From assembly GCF_027941915.1 (NCBI RefSeq), contig NZ_CP116009.1, positions 1,426,001-1,490,000 on the forward strand: DNA of 64,000 bases. Reading direction: 5' to 3'. This DNA comes from Ramlibacter tataouinensis (GTDB taxonomy: Bacteria > Pseudomonadota > Gammaproteobacteria > Burkholderiales > Burkholderiaceae_C). The position numbers and the translations under genes were made by a program. This document shows positions 34,016 to 43,275 of this stretch, one piece after another (the first letter of the stretch is position 1; each line of letters begins with the position of its first letter). The notes under the pieces are model-generated. The model saw only the letters and a list, made by a program, of their open reading frames with translations, did not search any database and had not been told where the DNA came from.

Positions 34016-36658
34016 ATGCCCGCCGCCCACCCGTCCCCGCCGCCGCTGGAGCGCTACTGGCCGAGCGCACCGCTGCGGCGCTACCTGGTGGTGGTGATCG
34101 TGCTGGCGATCCTGCCGCTGGCCGCCCTGGTCAGCTGGCAGATCTTTGCCGACGTGCGCGACGAGCAGCGGCAGATCGAAGCCAACCTGGCCGGTTCCGC
34201 CGCGGCGCTGGCGCAGGCGGTGGACAGCGAGCTCAATGCCTCGCTCGACGCGCTGGGCAACCTGGCGCATTCCGAGCTGCTGCAGCCGGGCCAGGCCGAC
34301 GCGTTCCAGCGTGGACTGCTGCAGCGGCCGCCGGCGCGGCGCGACTGGCACAGCGTGTTCCTGGTCGATGCCGACAGCATGCTGCGCTTCGACAGCGCGG
34401 CCGGCGCGCAGCCCGGCGCGCCGGTCTCGGGTGATCTGGGACACGTGACCGCGCAGGTGACGCGCGATGCGCAGCCGGCCGCCTCGGGGCTGGTGGCCAC
34501 GCGCGGCCCGGAAGGCCTGGCCGTGCTGCTGGCCGTGCCGGTGGTGCGCGAAGGCCGCATCGCCTACGTGCTGGGCGCACGCGTGTCGGGCGCGGCGTGG
34601 CAGCGCCTGGTCGGCGCCGCCAGCCGCCCGGACGGCGGCTACGTCGCCCTGCACGATGCGCGCCAGCGCCTGATCGCCTGGACGCTGCCGCGCGAAGTGC
34701 CGCTGGGCGCCGGGCTGCCCGCCGACGCGGCCGATGCGATCCGCAGCCGCCCGTTCGGGGTGCAGCGGCTGCCGGGCCCGGACGGCCAGCCGGTGTACGC
34801 GGCCTGGCAGCGGGTGGGACCGTCGGACTGGCAGGTCCAGGTGGCCGCACCCGCCGGCCCGATCGAGGCCGGGCACCGGCGCGCGATCCTGGGCGCCCTG
34901 GCCGCCAGCGGCGGCAGCCTGCTGCTGGGCGTGCTGCTGGCCACCGCCGCGGCGCGCCGCATCAGCCGCCCGCTGCAGACCCTGGCGGCGCGCGGGCATG
35001 CCGGCCTGCCCGGCCGCGTGCCGGTGCGCGAGATCGCCAGCCTGCGCGATGCCTTGCGCGCCGCCGCCGAGCGCGACGAGCAGGCGCGCCGCACCCTGGA
35101 GGCCGACATCGCCGAGCGGCGGCGGGTCGAAGGCGAGTTGCTGGCCGCGCACGAACAACTGAGCGCCGGCCAGCGGCTGATGGACCTGGCGCAGGAAGCC
35201 GGGCATGTCGGCTTCTTCCACCACCGCTTCGGCCCCGACGAGCTGGAGTGGACGCCGGGCCATTGCAAGCTGTTCGGCATCGACCGGCTCGAGCCGCCGC
35301 GGCTGGCCGGCTGGCTCGAGCGCATCGCGCCGGGCGACCGCGACCGGATCGAGCGCGAGATCCGCCAGGCCTGGGCGCAGCGCCACGAAGTCCAGACCCT
35401 GGAGTACGCGGTCGCGATGCCCGGCGGCGGCGCGCGCTGGATGTCCAGCCGGGTGCTGCTGCGCTACGCCCCCGACGGCCGGCCGCTGCAGATGACCGGG
35501 GTCACGGTCGACATGACGGACCAGCGCGAGGCCGAGCTGCAGCGGGCCGGGCTCACCGAGCAGGCGGTCGCCGCGCGCCGCGCGGCCGAGGCGGCCAGCC
35601 GCGCCAAGGACGAGTTCCTGTCGATGCTGGGCCACGAACTGCGCAACCCGCTGGGCGCCATCTCCGCCGCCATCGACGTGCTGGAGACGGCCGACCCGGC
35701 CGGCCCGGAGGCGGCCGATGCGCGCTCGATCATCTCGCGCCAGACGCGCAACCTTGCGCACCTGATGAACGACCTGCTGGACGTCGGGCGGGTGGTGGCC
35801 GGCAAGATCCTGCTGGCGCGCCAGCCGGTGAACCTGGCGGCGCTGGGCGATCGCGTGCGGCGCACGCTGGCCCTGACCGGCGAGGCGGCGCGCCACGACC
35901 TGCGCATGCGGCTCGAGCCGGCCTGGGTCGATGGCGACAGCGTGCGGCTGGAACAGGTGATGACCAACCTGCTGACCAATGCCGTCAAGTACACCCCCGC
36001 CGGCGGCCGCATCGAGGTCACCACCGGGCTGCGCGACGACTGCGCGGTGTTCGAGGTGACCGACGCCGGCATCGGCATCGCGCCGGCGCTGCTGCCGCAC
36101 GTGTTCGAGCTGTTCGTGCAGGGCGAGCGCTCGCTGGACCGCCGCGCCGGCGGGCTGGGCATCGGCCTGACGCTGGTGCGGCGGCTGGTGGAGCTGCACG
36201 GCGGGCGCATCGACGCGCACAGCTCGGAGGCGGGCAGCCGCTTCACCGTGCTGCTGCCCGCGATCGAGCCGCCCGCGCTGCCGCCCCCCGACGCGCTGCC
36301 GCCCTCGCGCCGCCGCCGGGTGCTGGTAATAGAGGACAACCGCGACGTGCTGGCGGCGCTGCGCGCCAAGCTCGAGCTCGAGGGCCACAGCGTCAGCACC
36401 GCGGCCGACGGCATCGAGGGGCTCAACCGCCTGCTGCGCCAGCAGCCCGAGGTGTCGATCGTCGACATCGGCCTGCCCGGCCTGACCGGCTACGAACTGG
36501 CGCGGCACGCGCGCGCAGCCGGTTACGCGGGCCGCATGATCGCGCTGTCGGGCTATGGGCTGGCGCGCGACGTCGACAGCGCCATGGTGGCCGGTTTCGA
36601 CGGCTACCTGGTCAAGCCGGTCGACCGCGGGCAATTGCGCGCCAGCCTGGAGGACTAG
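34016..36658 (+). CDS. Hybrid sensor histidine kinase with Cache-like sensor, PAS and receiver domains
   Basis: 880 residues. Membrane helix 1 at about 22-44 (YLVVVIVLAILPLAALVSW), a ~235-residue extracytoplasmic region of Cache type, helix 2 near 285-307, and a HAMP-like linker. Then a PAS domain (VGFFHHRFGPDELEWTPGHC), HisKA with GHELRNPLGAI near 540, HATPase motifs LLTNAVKYTP, VTDAGIGIAP and GGLGIGLTLVRRLV, and a C-terminal receiver (LVIEDNRDVL; IVDIGLPGLTG; YLVKPVD). The gene is followed 115 nt later by an NtrC-type activator and is divergent from rpoN, suggesting a phosphorelay to sigma-54. The ligand is unknown. Confidence 0.9.
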   Translation: MPAAHPSPPPLERYWPSAPLRRYLVVVIVLAILPLAALVSWQIFADVRDEQRQIEANLAGSAAALAQAVDSELNASLDALGNLAHSELLQPGQADAFQRGLLQRPPARRDWHSVFLVDADSMLRFDSAAGAQPGAPVSGDLGHVTAQVTRDAQPAASGLVATRGPEGLAVLLAVPVVREGRIAYVLGARVSGAAWQRLVGAASRPDGGYVALHDARQRLIAWTLPREVPLGAGLPADAADAIRSRPFGVQRLPGPDGQPVYAAWQRVGPSDWQVQVAAPAGPIEAGHRRAILGALAASGGSLLLGVLLATAAARRISRPLQTLAARGHAGLPGRVPVREIASLRDALRAAAERDEQARRTLEADIAERRRVEGELLAAHEQLSAGQRLMDLAQEAGHVGFFHHRFGPDELEWTPGHCKLFGIDRLEPPRLAGWLERIAPGDRDRIEREIRQAWAQRHEVQTLEYAVAMPGGGARWMSSRVLLRYAPDGRPLQMTGVTVDMTDQREAELQRAGLTEQAVAARRAAEAASRAKDEFLSMLGHELRNPLGAISAAIDVLETADPAGPEAADARSIISRQTRNLAHLMNDLLDVGRVVAGKILLARQPVNLAALGDRVRRTLALTGEAARHDLRMRLEPAWVDGDSVRLEQVMTNLLTNAVKYTPAGGRIEVTTGLRDDCAVFEVTDAGIGIAPALLPHVFELFVQGERSLDRRAGGLGIGLTLVRRLVELHGGRIDAHSSEAGSRFTVLLPAIEPPALPPPDALPPSRRRRVLVIEDNRDVLAALRAKLELEGHSVSTAADGIEGLNRLLRQQPEVSIVDIGLPGLTGYELARHARAAGYAGRMIALSGYGLARDVDSAMVAGFDGYLVKPVDRGQLRASLED

Positions 36659-36773
36659 GCCTGCCGGGCAGCGCAACCTTGCGATGCGTTACACCACGGC
36701 CGAACTTCGGCGGCCGAATAATCAGCCCGGCATTTGCGCAAACCGCGCGCGGTGCCAGGACAGCAGGGGACCG

Positions 36774-38186
<1,413 letters not shown>

Positions 38187-38190
38187 GGCC

Positions 38191-38206
38191 GGGCACGCCC
38201 GTTGCC
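38191..38206 (+). promoter_or_regulatory. Sigma-54 (-24/-12) promoter before the KGG stress-protein gene
   Basis: GGGCACGCCCGTTGCC matches the consensus TGGCACG-N4-TTGCW at all positions but the first and last. The invariant GG (38192-38193) and GC (38204-38205) have the required spacing. Transcription would start near 38217, leaving a ~34-nt leader with a GGAAAGG ribosome site before the ATG at 38251. An NtrC-type activator gene lies directly upstream and an rpoN gene 4.4 kb away. Confidence 0.75.
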
Positions 38207-38250
38207 CAGCATTCGGTCCCAACCCCTTCGAACGGAAAGGCAAGACACCC

Positions 38251-38484
38251 ATGGCAACACAAGACACCGCTCCCCAGAAGATCGACGGCGCCAGCGCCGG
38301 CCCGCGGCGCAGCCTGCGCGGATTCGCCGCGATGGATCCGCAGCGCCAGCGCGAGATCGCCAGCCTCGGCGGCCGGGCCGCGCACCAGAGCGGCCACGCG
38401 CACGAATTCAACACCGAGGAAGCGCGCGCCGCCGGCAAGAAGCGGCACGCCGTGCGCGGCGGCGGCGAACCGTCCTCCCGCTGA
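38251..38484 (+). CDS. KGG-repeat general stress protein
   Basis: 77 residues, highly charged and probably unstructured. The KGG-type motifs are RSLRGFAAMDPQRQREIASL, then GGRAAHQSGHAHEFNTEEAR and AAGKKRH, the pattern of con-10/GsiB/YciG-like stress proteins linked to desiccation, starvation or sporulation-like states. A sigma-54 promoter lies just upstream. A second, diverged KGG protein is encoded at 41537-41764 on the other strand. Confidence 0.85.
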   Translation: MATQDTAPQKIDGASAGPRRSLRGFAAMDPQRQREIASLGGRAAHQSGHAHEFNTEEARAAGKKRHAVRGGGEPSSR

Positions 38485-38486
38485 GT

Positions 38487-38510
38487 GTCGGCGCCGGCCT
38501 GCGCGCCGAC
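38487..38510 (+). terminator. Hairpin after the KGG gene
   Basis: GTCGGCGC (38487-38494) and GCGCCGAC (38503-38510) form an exact 8-bp stem with an 8-nt loop, 3 nt after the stop codon. No T-run follows, so termination may depend on Rho or be incomplete. Confidence 0.45.
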
Positions 38511-38602
38511 GCGGCTTCGGCGGTGCAGGCCTGCGCCCCCGCGCCGACAGCCCGGTGCGGTGCGCCTGCCTAGCATGGACCGAAGCTCGCGAGAACCATG
38601 CA

Positions 38603-38902
38603 ATGACCGGCGCCTCACCTGCCCCGCCCTCGCTGCACGCAGCCAGCCGCGCCCTCTGGCTGGCGACGCTGTCGCTGATGGCGGCCTTCATGCAGACGCA
38701 GGCGCCGGCGCACCGGCTGCTGATGGCGCGCCGCATCGCCCGCAACTTCGACACGCTGCGCGAGCAGGACTGCTTCGATGCCGGCAGCCGCCGCAGCTTC
38801 GAGCGGCTGGGCGCGCGCTGGCACGCCCAGGCCGATCGGCTGCAGGGCAAGCCGCCGGCCTCGCCGCTGCGGCGCATGCTGCAGAGGTTGCGGCCGCAAT
38901 AA
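38603..38902 (+). CDS. Small protein of unknown function with one hydrophobic segment
   Basis: 99 residues. One hydrophobic stretch (ALWLATLSLMAAFMQTQAPA) near residue 20 could be a signal anchor; the rest is basic and helical (AHRLLMARRIARNFDTLREQ, then SPLRRMLQRLRPQ). I do not recognise a family. It lies between the KGG and Ku genes on the same strand, with 118 nt before it that hold a hairpin but no promoter I can point to. Protein-like codon structure supports a real gene; function is unknown. Confidence 0.5.
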   Translation: MTGASPAPPSLHAASRALWLATLSLMAAFMQTQAPAHRLLMARRIARNFDTLREQDCFDAGSRRSFERLGARWHAQADRLQGKPPASPLRRMLQRLRPQ

Positions 38903-38986
38903 GGCGCCGGCTGTACGCCCGCGCCTACACCAGCGCGTGCGCGGTGCCGACAGCGCCGCGCCGCGCGCGTTTGCAGACTGAAACAC

Positions 38987-40024
38987 ATGGCCGCCGCACA
39001 CGACACCCCGCCCACCGAGGGCATGGCCCCGTCCTCCACCCGCACGCTGTGGAAGGGCGCCATCACCTTCGGCCTGGTGCACATCCCGATCGGGCTGTAC
39101 TCGGCCACGGCCGAGAGCGGCATCGACTTCGACTGGCTCGACAAGCGCAGCATGGACCCGGTCGGCTACAAGCGCATCAACAAGAAGACCGGCGAGGACA
39201 TCGACAAGGAGAACATCGTCAAGGGCGTCAAGTGGCACAGCGGCGAGTACGTCGTGCTCAGCCCCGACGAGATCGCCAAGGCCTATCCGCGCACCACGCA
39301 GACGATCGAGATCGAGGCCTTCGTCGATGCCGACGAGGTGCCGTTCGTCTACCTGGAGCGGCCCTACTACGTCGCGCCCATCAACAAGGGCGACAAGGTC
39401 TACGCGCTGCTGCGCGAGGCCCTGCGCCAGACCGGCAAGGTCGGCATCGCCAAGGTGGTGATCCAGACCAAGCAGCACCTGGCGGTGCTAATCCCCAGCG
39501 GGCCGGCGCTGGTCCTCAACCTGCTGCGCTGGGGCGACGAGATCCGCACCTGGGAGGACCTGAAGCTGCCGCCGGCCGAGGCCAAGGCGGCGGGCGTCAA
39601 GGAAACCGAGCTGAACATGGCCAGGCAGCTGATCGAGGGCATGAGCGGCCACTGGAGCGCCGCCCAGTACCGCGATTCGTTCAGCGAGGAAATCATGAAG
39701 CTGGTCGAGGCCAAGGCCCAGGCCGGCCAGCTCGAGGCCGTCACGCCGGTCGAGCCGGCGCCCAGCGGCAGTGCCGAGGTGATCGACCTGACCGAGCTGC
39801 TGCGCCGCAGCCTGCGCGGCAAGGCGGCCGAGCCGGCGCCCGCGCCGGCTCCGGCCCGCAGCCCCAGCCGCGCCAAGGCGCCGGCACCGGCGCGGGAACG
39901 AAAGGAAGCGGCCGAGGACAAGGCGGTGGCGCGCGATGGCGGGGACGAGGCCGAGTCGGCGCCGGCCAAGCGCAAGGGGGCGGCCAAGTCGGCCGCCAAG
40001 ACCCGTCCGCGCCGTGCCGCCTGA
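38987..40024 (+). CDS. ku: Ku protein, non-homologous end-joining
   Basis: 345 residues. The Ku core opens with TLWKGAITFGLVHIPIGLYS near residue 20 and continues with GYKRINKKTGEDIDKENIVK, then DADEVPFVYLERPYYVAP and GKVGIAKVVIQTKQHLAVL near 150. The C-terminal ~85 residues are a Lys/Ala/Pro-rich basic tail (about 265-345), which in bacterial Ku aids DNA binding and ligase recruitment. Ku binds broken DNA ends as a dimer and recruits LigD. No ligD gene is in the window, so the partner must be elsewhere. Confidence 0.93.
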   Translation: MAAAHDTPPTEGMAPSSTRTLWKGAITFGLVHIPIGLYSATAESGIDFDWLDKRSMDPVGYKRINKKTGEDIDKENIVKGVKWHSGEYVVLSPDEIAKAYPRTTQTIEIEAFVDADEVPFVYLERPYYVAPINKGDKVYALLREALRQTGKVGIAKVVIQTKQHLAVLIPSGPALVLNLLRWGDEIRTWEDLKLPPAEAKAAGVKETELNMARQLIEGMSGHWSAAQYRDSFSEEIMKLVEAKAQAGQLEAVTPVEPAPSGSAEVIDLTELLRRSLRGKAAEPAPAPAPARSPSRAKAPAPARERKEAAEDKAVARDGGDEAESAPAKRKGAAKSAAKTRPRRAA

Positions 40025-40028
40025 GCGC

Positions 40029-40514
40029 ATGTCCACCCTGCAATACCACGCGGTCTGGCTGGCGCTGGCGCTGGCCGGCAGCGCCGTGGCCAGCGGGGTG
40101 ATCGCCCGGCGGGTCTCCCGCGACGACCGGCGCCGCCGGCAGGCCGAGCAGGCGCTGGAGGCGCTGGCGCGCTATTGCGAATGGCTGGCGGCGCAGCGCC
40201 GCACCGCCCGCTTCGCCGGCGACGGCTCGGCGCTGGTGCAGCTGCGCCAGGTGCAGCAGGCCGCCTTTCCCGAACTCGCGCTGGCCATGGTGGAGCTGCT
40301 GGCGGTCCATGCGCGCATGCTCGACTTCCTGTGGGCCCAGCAGCAGTTGCGCGCGGCCGACCCCGAGGCCTGGCTGGAATCGGACCACGACAGCGGCTTC
40401 CTGGCGCTGTGGGGCGAGCACCGGCTGGCGGTGCACCGGCTGGCGGAACAGTTGCGCGCGAGCGCCGGCGAACTGGCGGTGGATGCCGAGCCGGAGTCCG
40501 TCTTCCCGGTTTGA
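40029..40514 (+). CDS. Membrane-anchored protein of unknown function
   Basis: 161 residues starting 4 nt after the ku stop. One N-terminal helix (AVWLALALAGSAVASGVIA) is followed by a basic, helical cytoplasmic or periplasmic part (RRVSRDDRRRRQAEQALEAL). The rest is helix-rich with no cysteine pair or catalytic motif I can recognise. Close spacing suggests cotranslation with ku, but such neighbours of bacterial ku are not known to me as a family. Confidence 0.55.
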   Translation: MSTLQYHAVWLALALAGSAVASGVIARRVSRDDRRRRQAEQALEALARYCEWLAAQRRTARFAGDGSALVQLRQVQQAAFPELALAMVELLAVHARMLDFLWAQQQLRAADPEAWLESDHDSGFLALWGEHRLAVHRLAEQLRASAGELAVDAEPESVFPV

Positions 40515-40573
40515 GCCCTCGGCCCCGAAGGCTGGCCACGGGGGCACGCAACGGGAGAACGGTGGAGAAACCG

Positions 40574-41436
40574 ATGAGCATCCGGACCCTCCCCATCGAA
40601 TCGCTCATGGACCTGTCGCAGGCCCTCGCGCAGCAGGAGCCCTGCAACCTGCAACTGCAGACGTCCGTGCTCAGCCCCTATGCCCTCACGCTGCCGCGCG
40701 GGTTTGCGCTCTCGGGCAAGGACAGGCGCAGCTGCATCCTGAGCTTCTGCAACGGGGACGGCGTCGGGTTGACCGCCGACAACCGCATCGAGAACCTGAC
40801 GCTGATGGCGACGCCGGCGGCGCGCGCCATCTACACCCAGACGGGCCTGGAGGACATGGGGAGCATCACCCTGCGCGACCTGGCCGTCACCGGGCAGGTG
40901 TCCCTCATCGTGCGCAGCGGCACGCGCAGGCTGGATCTCGTCGTCGACAAGCTCCACATCGCGGCCTGCGATTGCCGCCGCTACAGCGAGCAGCCGCAGA
41001 AATACGGCGTGAACGTCTACCAGGGCGCCCTGACGGTCTACAACTTCAACGGCGATCCGGGCTCGGTGGTCCGGGCTTCGCTGACCGATGTCACGGCCGG
41101 AGAACGCCAGGCGCCGGTGATCGGTTCGGGCGTGTTCGTGAGCGGCTTCGGCGACAACGGCGGCTGGGTCGAGCTGGAGCAGCTCACCACCTCGAGGTCG
41201 GCGGCGACCTGGTCACCCATGGTGCGGATGTCACCACCTTTGCCATCGAAGGCGGCAAGGTCAACGCGATCGACATCCGGGGGCAGGTGCTGGCGCACGG
41301 CGAGCGTTCCGACGCGATCCTGGTCAGCCAGAATGGCTCCACACCCTTGACCCACGTGCGGGCGGTCGCGGCGGCCGGCAAGAACCTGGTGGTTGCGGGT
41401 GGCGCGGTCACGGACCACCGGGGCCTGTCGGCCTAG
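40574..41436 (+). pseudogene. Frameshifted gene for a beta-rich protein of unknown function
   Basis: The frame opened by the ATG at 40574 reads well (MSIRTLPIESLMDLSQALAQ ... GDNGGWVELEQLTT) until about 41190. The protein-like sequence then continues in the +1-shifted frame (LEVGGDLVTHGADVTTFAIE ... VTDHRGLSA, stop at 41436). One missing C in the run ACCACC-TCGAGG near 41190 would restore a single 288-residue protein. The sequence is rich in short strands and Thr/Val/Gly, suggesting a beta-helix or beta-solenoid. Either a real 1-bp deletion or a sequencing error explains it. If unrepaired, the product ends in a basic nonsense tail. Confidence 0.7.
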
Positions 41437-41457
41437 GGCGAGGGGCCGGCCCCGGTC

Positions 41458-41484
41458 GGCACGCCGCAGGCACTACGGCGTGCC
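41458..41484. terminator. Perfect inverted repeat between convergent genes
   Basis: GGCACGCCG (41458-41466) and CGGCGTGCC (41476-41484) form an exact 9-bp stem with a 9-nt loop, 22 nt after the stop of the frameshifted gene. An A-rich stretch rather than T-run follows on the plus strand, so plus-strand termination would be weak. Confidence 0.5.
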
Positions 41485-41488
41485 AACG

Positions 41489-41516
41489 AAAAAGCCCCGG
41501 CGCGGAGGCCGGGGCT
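41489..41516 (-). terminator. Rho-independent terminator for the minus-strand KGG gene
   Basis: Read on the minus strand, AGCCCCGG and CCGGGGCT form an 8-bp stem, followed by TTTTTCG. Stem plus T-run, 20 nt after the KGG stop codon, is the clearest intrinsic terminator in the window. Confidence 0.8.
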
Positions 41517-41536
41517 GGTCAGCGCAGGGGCGCGGA

Positions 41537-41764
41537 TCAGGCGGCGGGGCCGTCATTGCCTGCGGCCGGCCGCGACTCGGCCGCACGCCGGGTGCGGACC
41601 TCGACGCTGCGGCGCGCTGCCGCACGGGCCTCCTCGCGGGAGAACTGGTGGGCCCGGCCGGCGGCATGGGCCGTGCGGCCGCCGAGCGCGGCCACCTGGC
41701 GCATCTTTTCCGGGTCGAGAAGGGCGAATCCGCGCTTGCGAGGGGTATCCGTGGGCTGGGTCAT
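41537..41764 (-). CDS. Second KGG-repeat stress protein
   Basis: 75 residues. RKRGFALLDPEKMRQVAALG followed by GRTAHAAGRAHQFSREEARA matches the KGG motif block of the protein at 38251, with the same order of LDP/MDP, ALGG/SLGG and HQF/HEF. A basic, disordered C terminus follows. The start at 41764 has an AGGAG-type ribosome site (CAGGAGCCGAC). Unlike its paralogue, I find no convincing -24/-12 promoter in front, so it may be under different control. An intrinsic terminator follows. Confidence 0.82.
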   Translation of the reverse strand: MTQPTDTPRKRGFALLDPEKMRQVAALGGRTAHAAGRAHQFSREEARAAARRSVEVRTRRAAESRPAAGNDGPAA

Positions 41765-41877
41765 GTCGGCTCCTGGTGAAAAGGATGCCCATCCTTGGCC
41801 AAGCTCAGCGGCCGTGGTGTAGGACAGCGCCTCGCGTCCCCGTCGGCTCGCATCCAAACCCGTCGGGAAGGGGCCGT

Positions 41878-42285
41878 TCAGGGCCGCGCCGGCGCCCCGG
41901 CCGGGTGCGCCTTTTCCCGGGCCTGCTCGTGCTCGATGCACAGGCGCGCCTGCGGCAGCGCCTTGAGGCGGTCGTACGGGATCGGCCGGTCGCATTCCTC
42001 GCAGCGGCCGTACTCGCCGCGGTGCATGCGCTCGCGCGAGTGGCCGATGTCGAGCAACTCGTCCTCGTGACGGCGCAATTGCTCCAGGTCGACGCTGGCC
42101 ATCATGCGGGCATCGCCCTCTTCCACCGAATCGAGCACGGCCGCGCCGCTGCCGGCATCCGGCCGGGCCAGCGACTGGCGCAGCGCGGCGACGATGTCCT
42201 GCAGCTCGCGCTCGCGGCGGTCCAGCAGGTCCTTCAGTTCGGCCCGCTGCGCATCGGTCAGCTCGTGTGCCCGCATGGTGCCCAT
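41878..42285 (-). CDS. DksA/TraR-family zinc-finger protein
   Basis: 135 residues. A coiled-coil N-terminal half (LTDAQRAELKDLLDRREREL through about 85) is followed by the finger GEYGRCEECDRPIPYDRLKA and then LCIEHEQ. In the classical DksA finger the pattern is CxxC-x17-CxxC; here the last position is His (C-I-E-H), giving a C3H-type site. DksA-like proteins enter the RNA polymerase secondary channel and modulate transcription with or without ppGpp. A second ATG three codons in (42276) is an equally likely start. Confidence 0.85.
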   Translation of the reverse strand: MGTMRAHELTDAQRAELKDLLDRRERELQDIVAALRQSLARPDAGSGAAVLDSVEEGDARMMASVDLEQLRRHEDELLDIGHSRERMHRGEYGRCEECDRPIPYDRLKALPQARLCIEHEQAREKAHPAGAPARP

Positions 42286-42329
42286 TCTGCGGAGCTCCGC
42301 GACGCAGCGGGGCCCGGCGAACAGGGCTG

Positions 42330-42704
42330 TTACGTCCGTTGCCCTTGCGTGCCGGGCAGGATTTCCAGCACGGCTTCCGGCGGCCGGCCCAGGCGCGCCC
42401 CCAGCGGCGTGGCGACGATGGGTCGCTGGATCAGGATCGGGTGCTGCAGCATGAAGTCGAGCAGTTGCTCGTCGGTCCAGGCCGGATCGTCCAGCCCGAG
42501 TTCCTCGTAGGGCGTGCCCTTGCGGCGCAGCACGTCGCGCACCGCCAGGCCCATCTGCGCGATCAGGCGCTTGAGCTCGTCGCGGCTGGGCGGCGACTTG
42601 AGGTACTCGACCACGCGCGGCTCGGCGCCCCGTTCGCGCAGCAGCGCGAGCGTGTTGCGGGAGGTGCTGCAGGCGGGGTTGTGGTAGATCGTGACGTCGT
42701 TCAT
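42330..42704 (-). CDS. ArsC-family arsenate reductase-like protein
   Basis: 124 residues. The glutaredoxin-coupled ArsC fold is seen in TIYHNPACSTSRNTLALL with the catalytic cysteine at position 12 counted from MNDV, RRKGTPYEELGL near 59 and HPILIQRPIV near 84-93 with the anion-binding arginines. In true ArsC these bind arsenate. No arsenite pump or ArsR is nearby, and some relatives (Spx/YffB) have other roles, so arsenate reduction is likely but not certain. The ATG at 42704 is preferred over an ATG seven codons upstream, because the fold begins right after it. Confidence 0.85.
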   Translation of the reverse strand: MNDVTIYHNPACSTSRNTLALLRERGAEPRVVEYLKSPPSRDELKRLIAQMGLAVRDVLRRKGTPYEELGLDDPAWTDEQLLDFMLQHPILIQRPIVATPLGARLGRPPEAVLEILPGTQGQRT

Positions 42705-42886
42705 GGCAGTGGCTTGGCTCGGCATGGCCCGATCATGCCCCCGGCCGGCCCGGGCCGGGCAAGCGGGCGGGTTGCCACTTTCCGGCGCGAGGCTGCGCCT
42801 GCCACAGCCGCTCTGGCAAACCGCTGACCTTGCCCACCGGGCGAGTCCTACAGGCCGGGCGCACTGGCGTGGCGAGCATGGGCGCC

Positions 42887-43045
42887 ATGACCACTCCCGT
42901 CCACGCACATTTCAGCGACAGCTGGTGGGCCGACACCGGCGTCGTCGAAGAGCAGCGCCGCGGCGGCCTCGGCCTGTGGCTGCTGATCGCGCTGCTGAGC
43001 ACGGCGCCGGGCGTCGGCGTGCTGCTGACCGTGGTGCTGGATTGA
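42887..43045 (+). CDS. Small single-pass membrane protein
   Basis: 52 residues from the ATG at 42887 (an ATG at 42878 is also possible). A polar start (TTPVHAHFSDSWWADTGVVE) precedes one hydrophobic helix (GLGLWLLIALLSTAPGVGVL). I do not recognise a family. It stands alone between two minus-strand genes. The 230 nt after it, up to 43275, hold no gene I can support; they include a rather AT-rich patch near 43110-43150 and a CCCACA/TGTGGG pair at 43207-43235. Confidence 0.45.
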   Translation: MTTPVHAHFSDSWWADTGVVEEQRRGGLGLWLLIALLSTAPGVGVLLTVVLD

Positions 43046-43275
43046 CGTGCGCGTCACCCGCGCGCAGGGGCTGATCAGCCAGATCGGGGCCGGCGATGCA
43101 AGCAGGCTGATGTGACCATTCGTTACTGAGTGCCGCCTGCCTCTTTATTGAGCAGTCCGTCCAAAGCGCGCAGCCACGCCGCTTCGGCATGGGTGCACAA
43201 CGCTTTCCCACAGAGTTGTCCACCGCGGCTGTGGGTTGCGTCCTACGCCCCGCTGGCCGGCTGCCGGCGCGGCGG

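Noticed and set aside
36660-36690. A GGGCAGCGCAACCTTGCG stretch that looks like a sigma-54 promoter before the NtrC-type gene
   Set aside because: The GG and GC dinucleotides are two bases too far apart.
43046-43275. A chromosomal origin suggested by DnaA-box-like sequences
   Set aside because: The boxes are degenerate, only three are present, and none of the usual origin genes are near.
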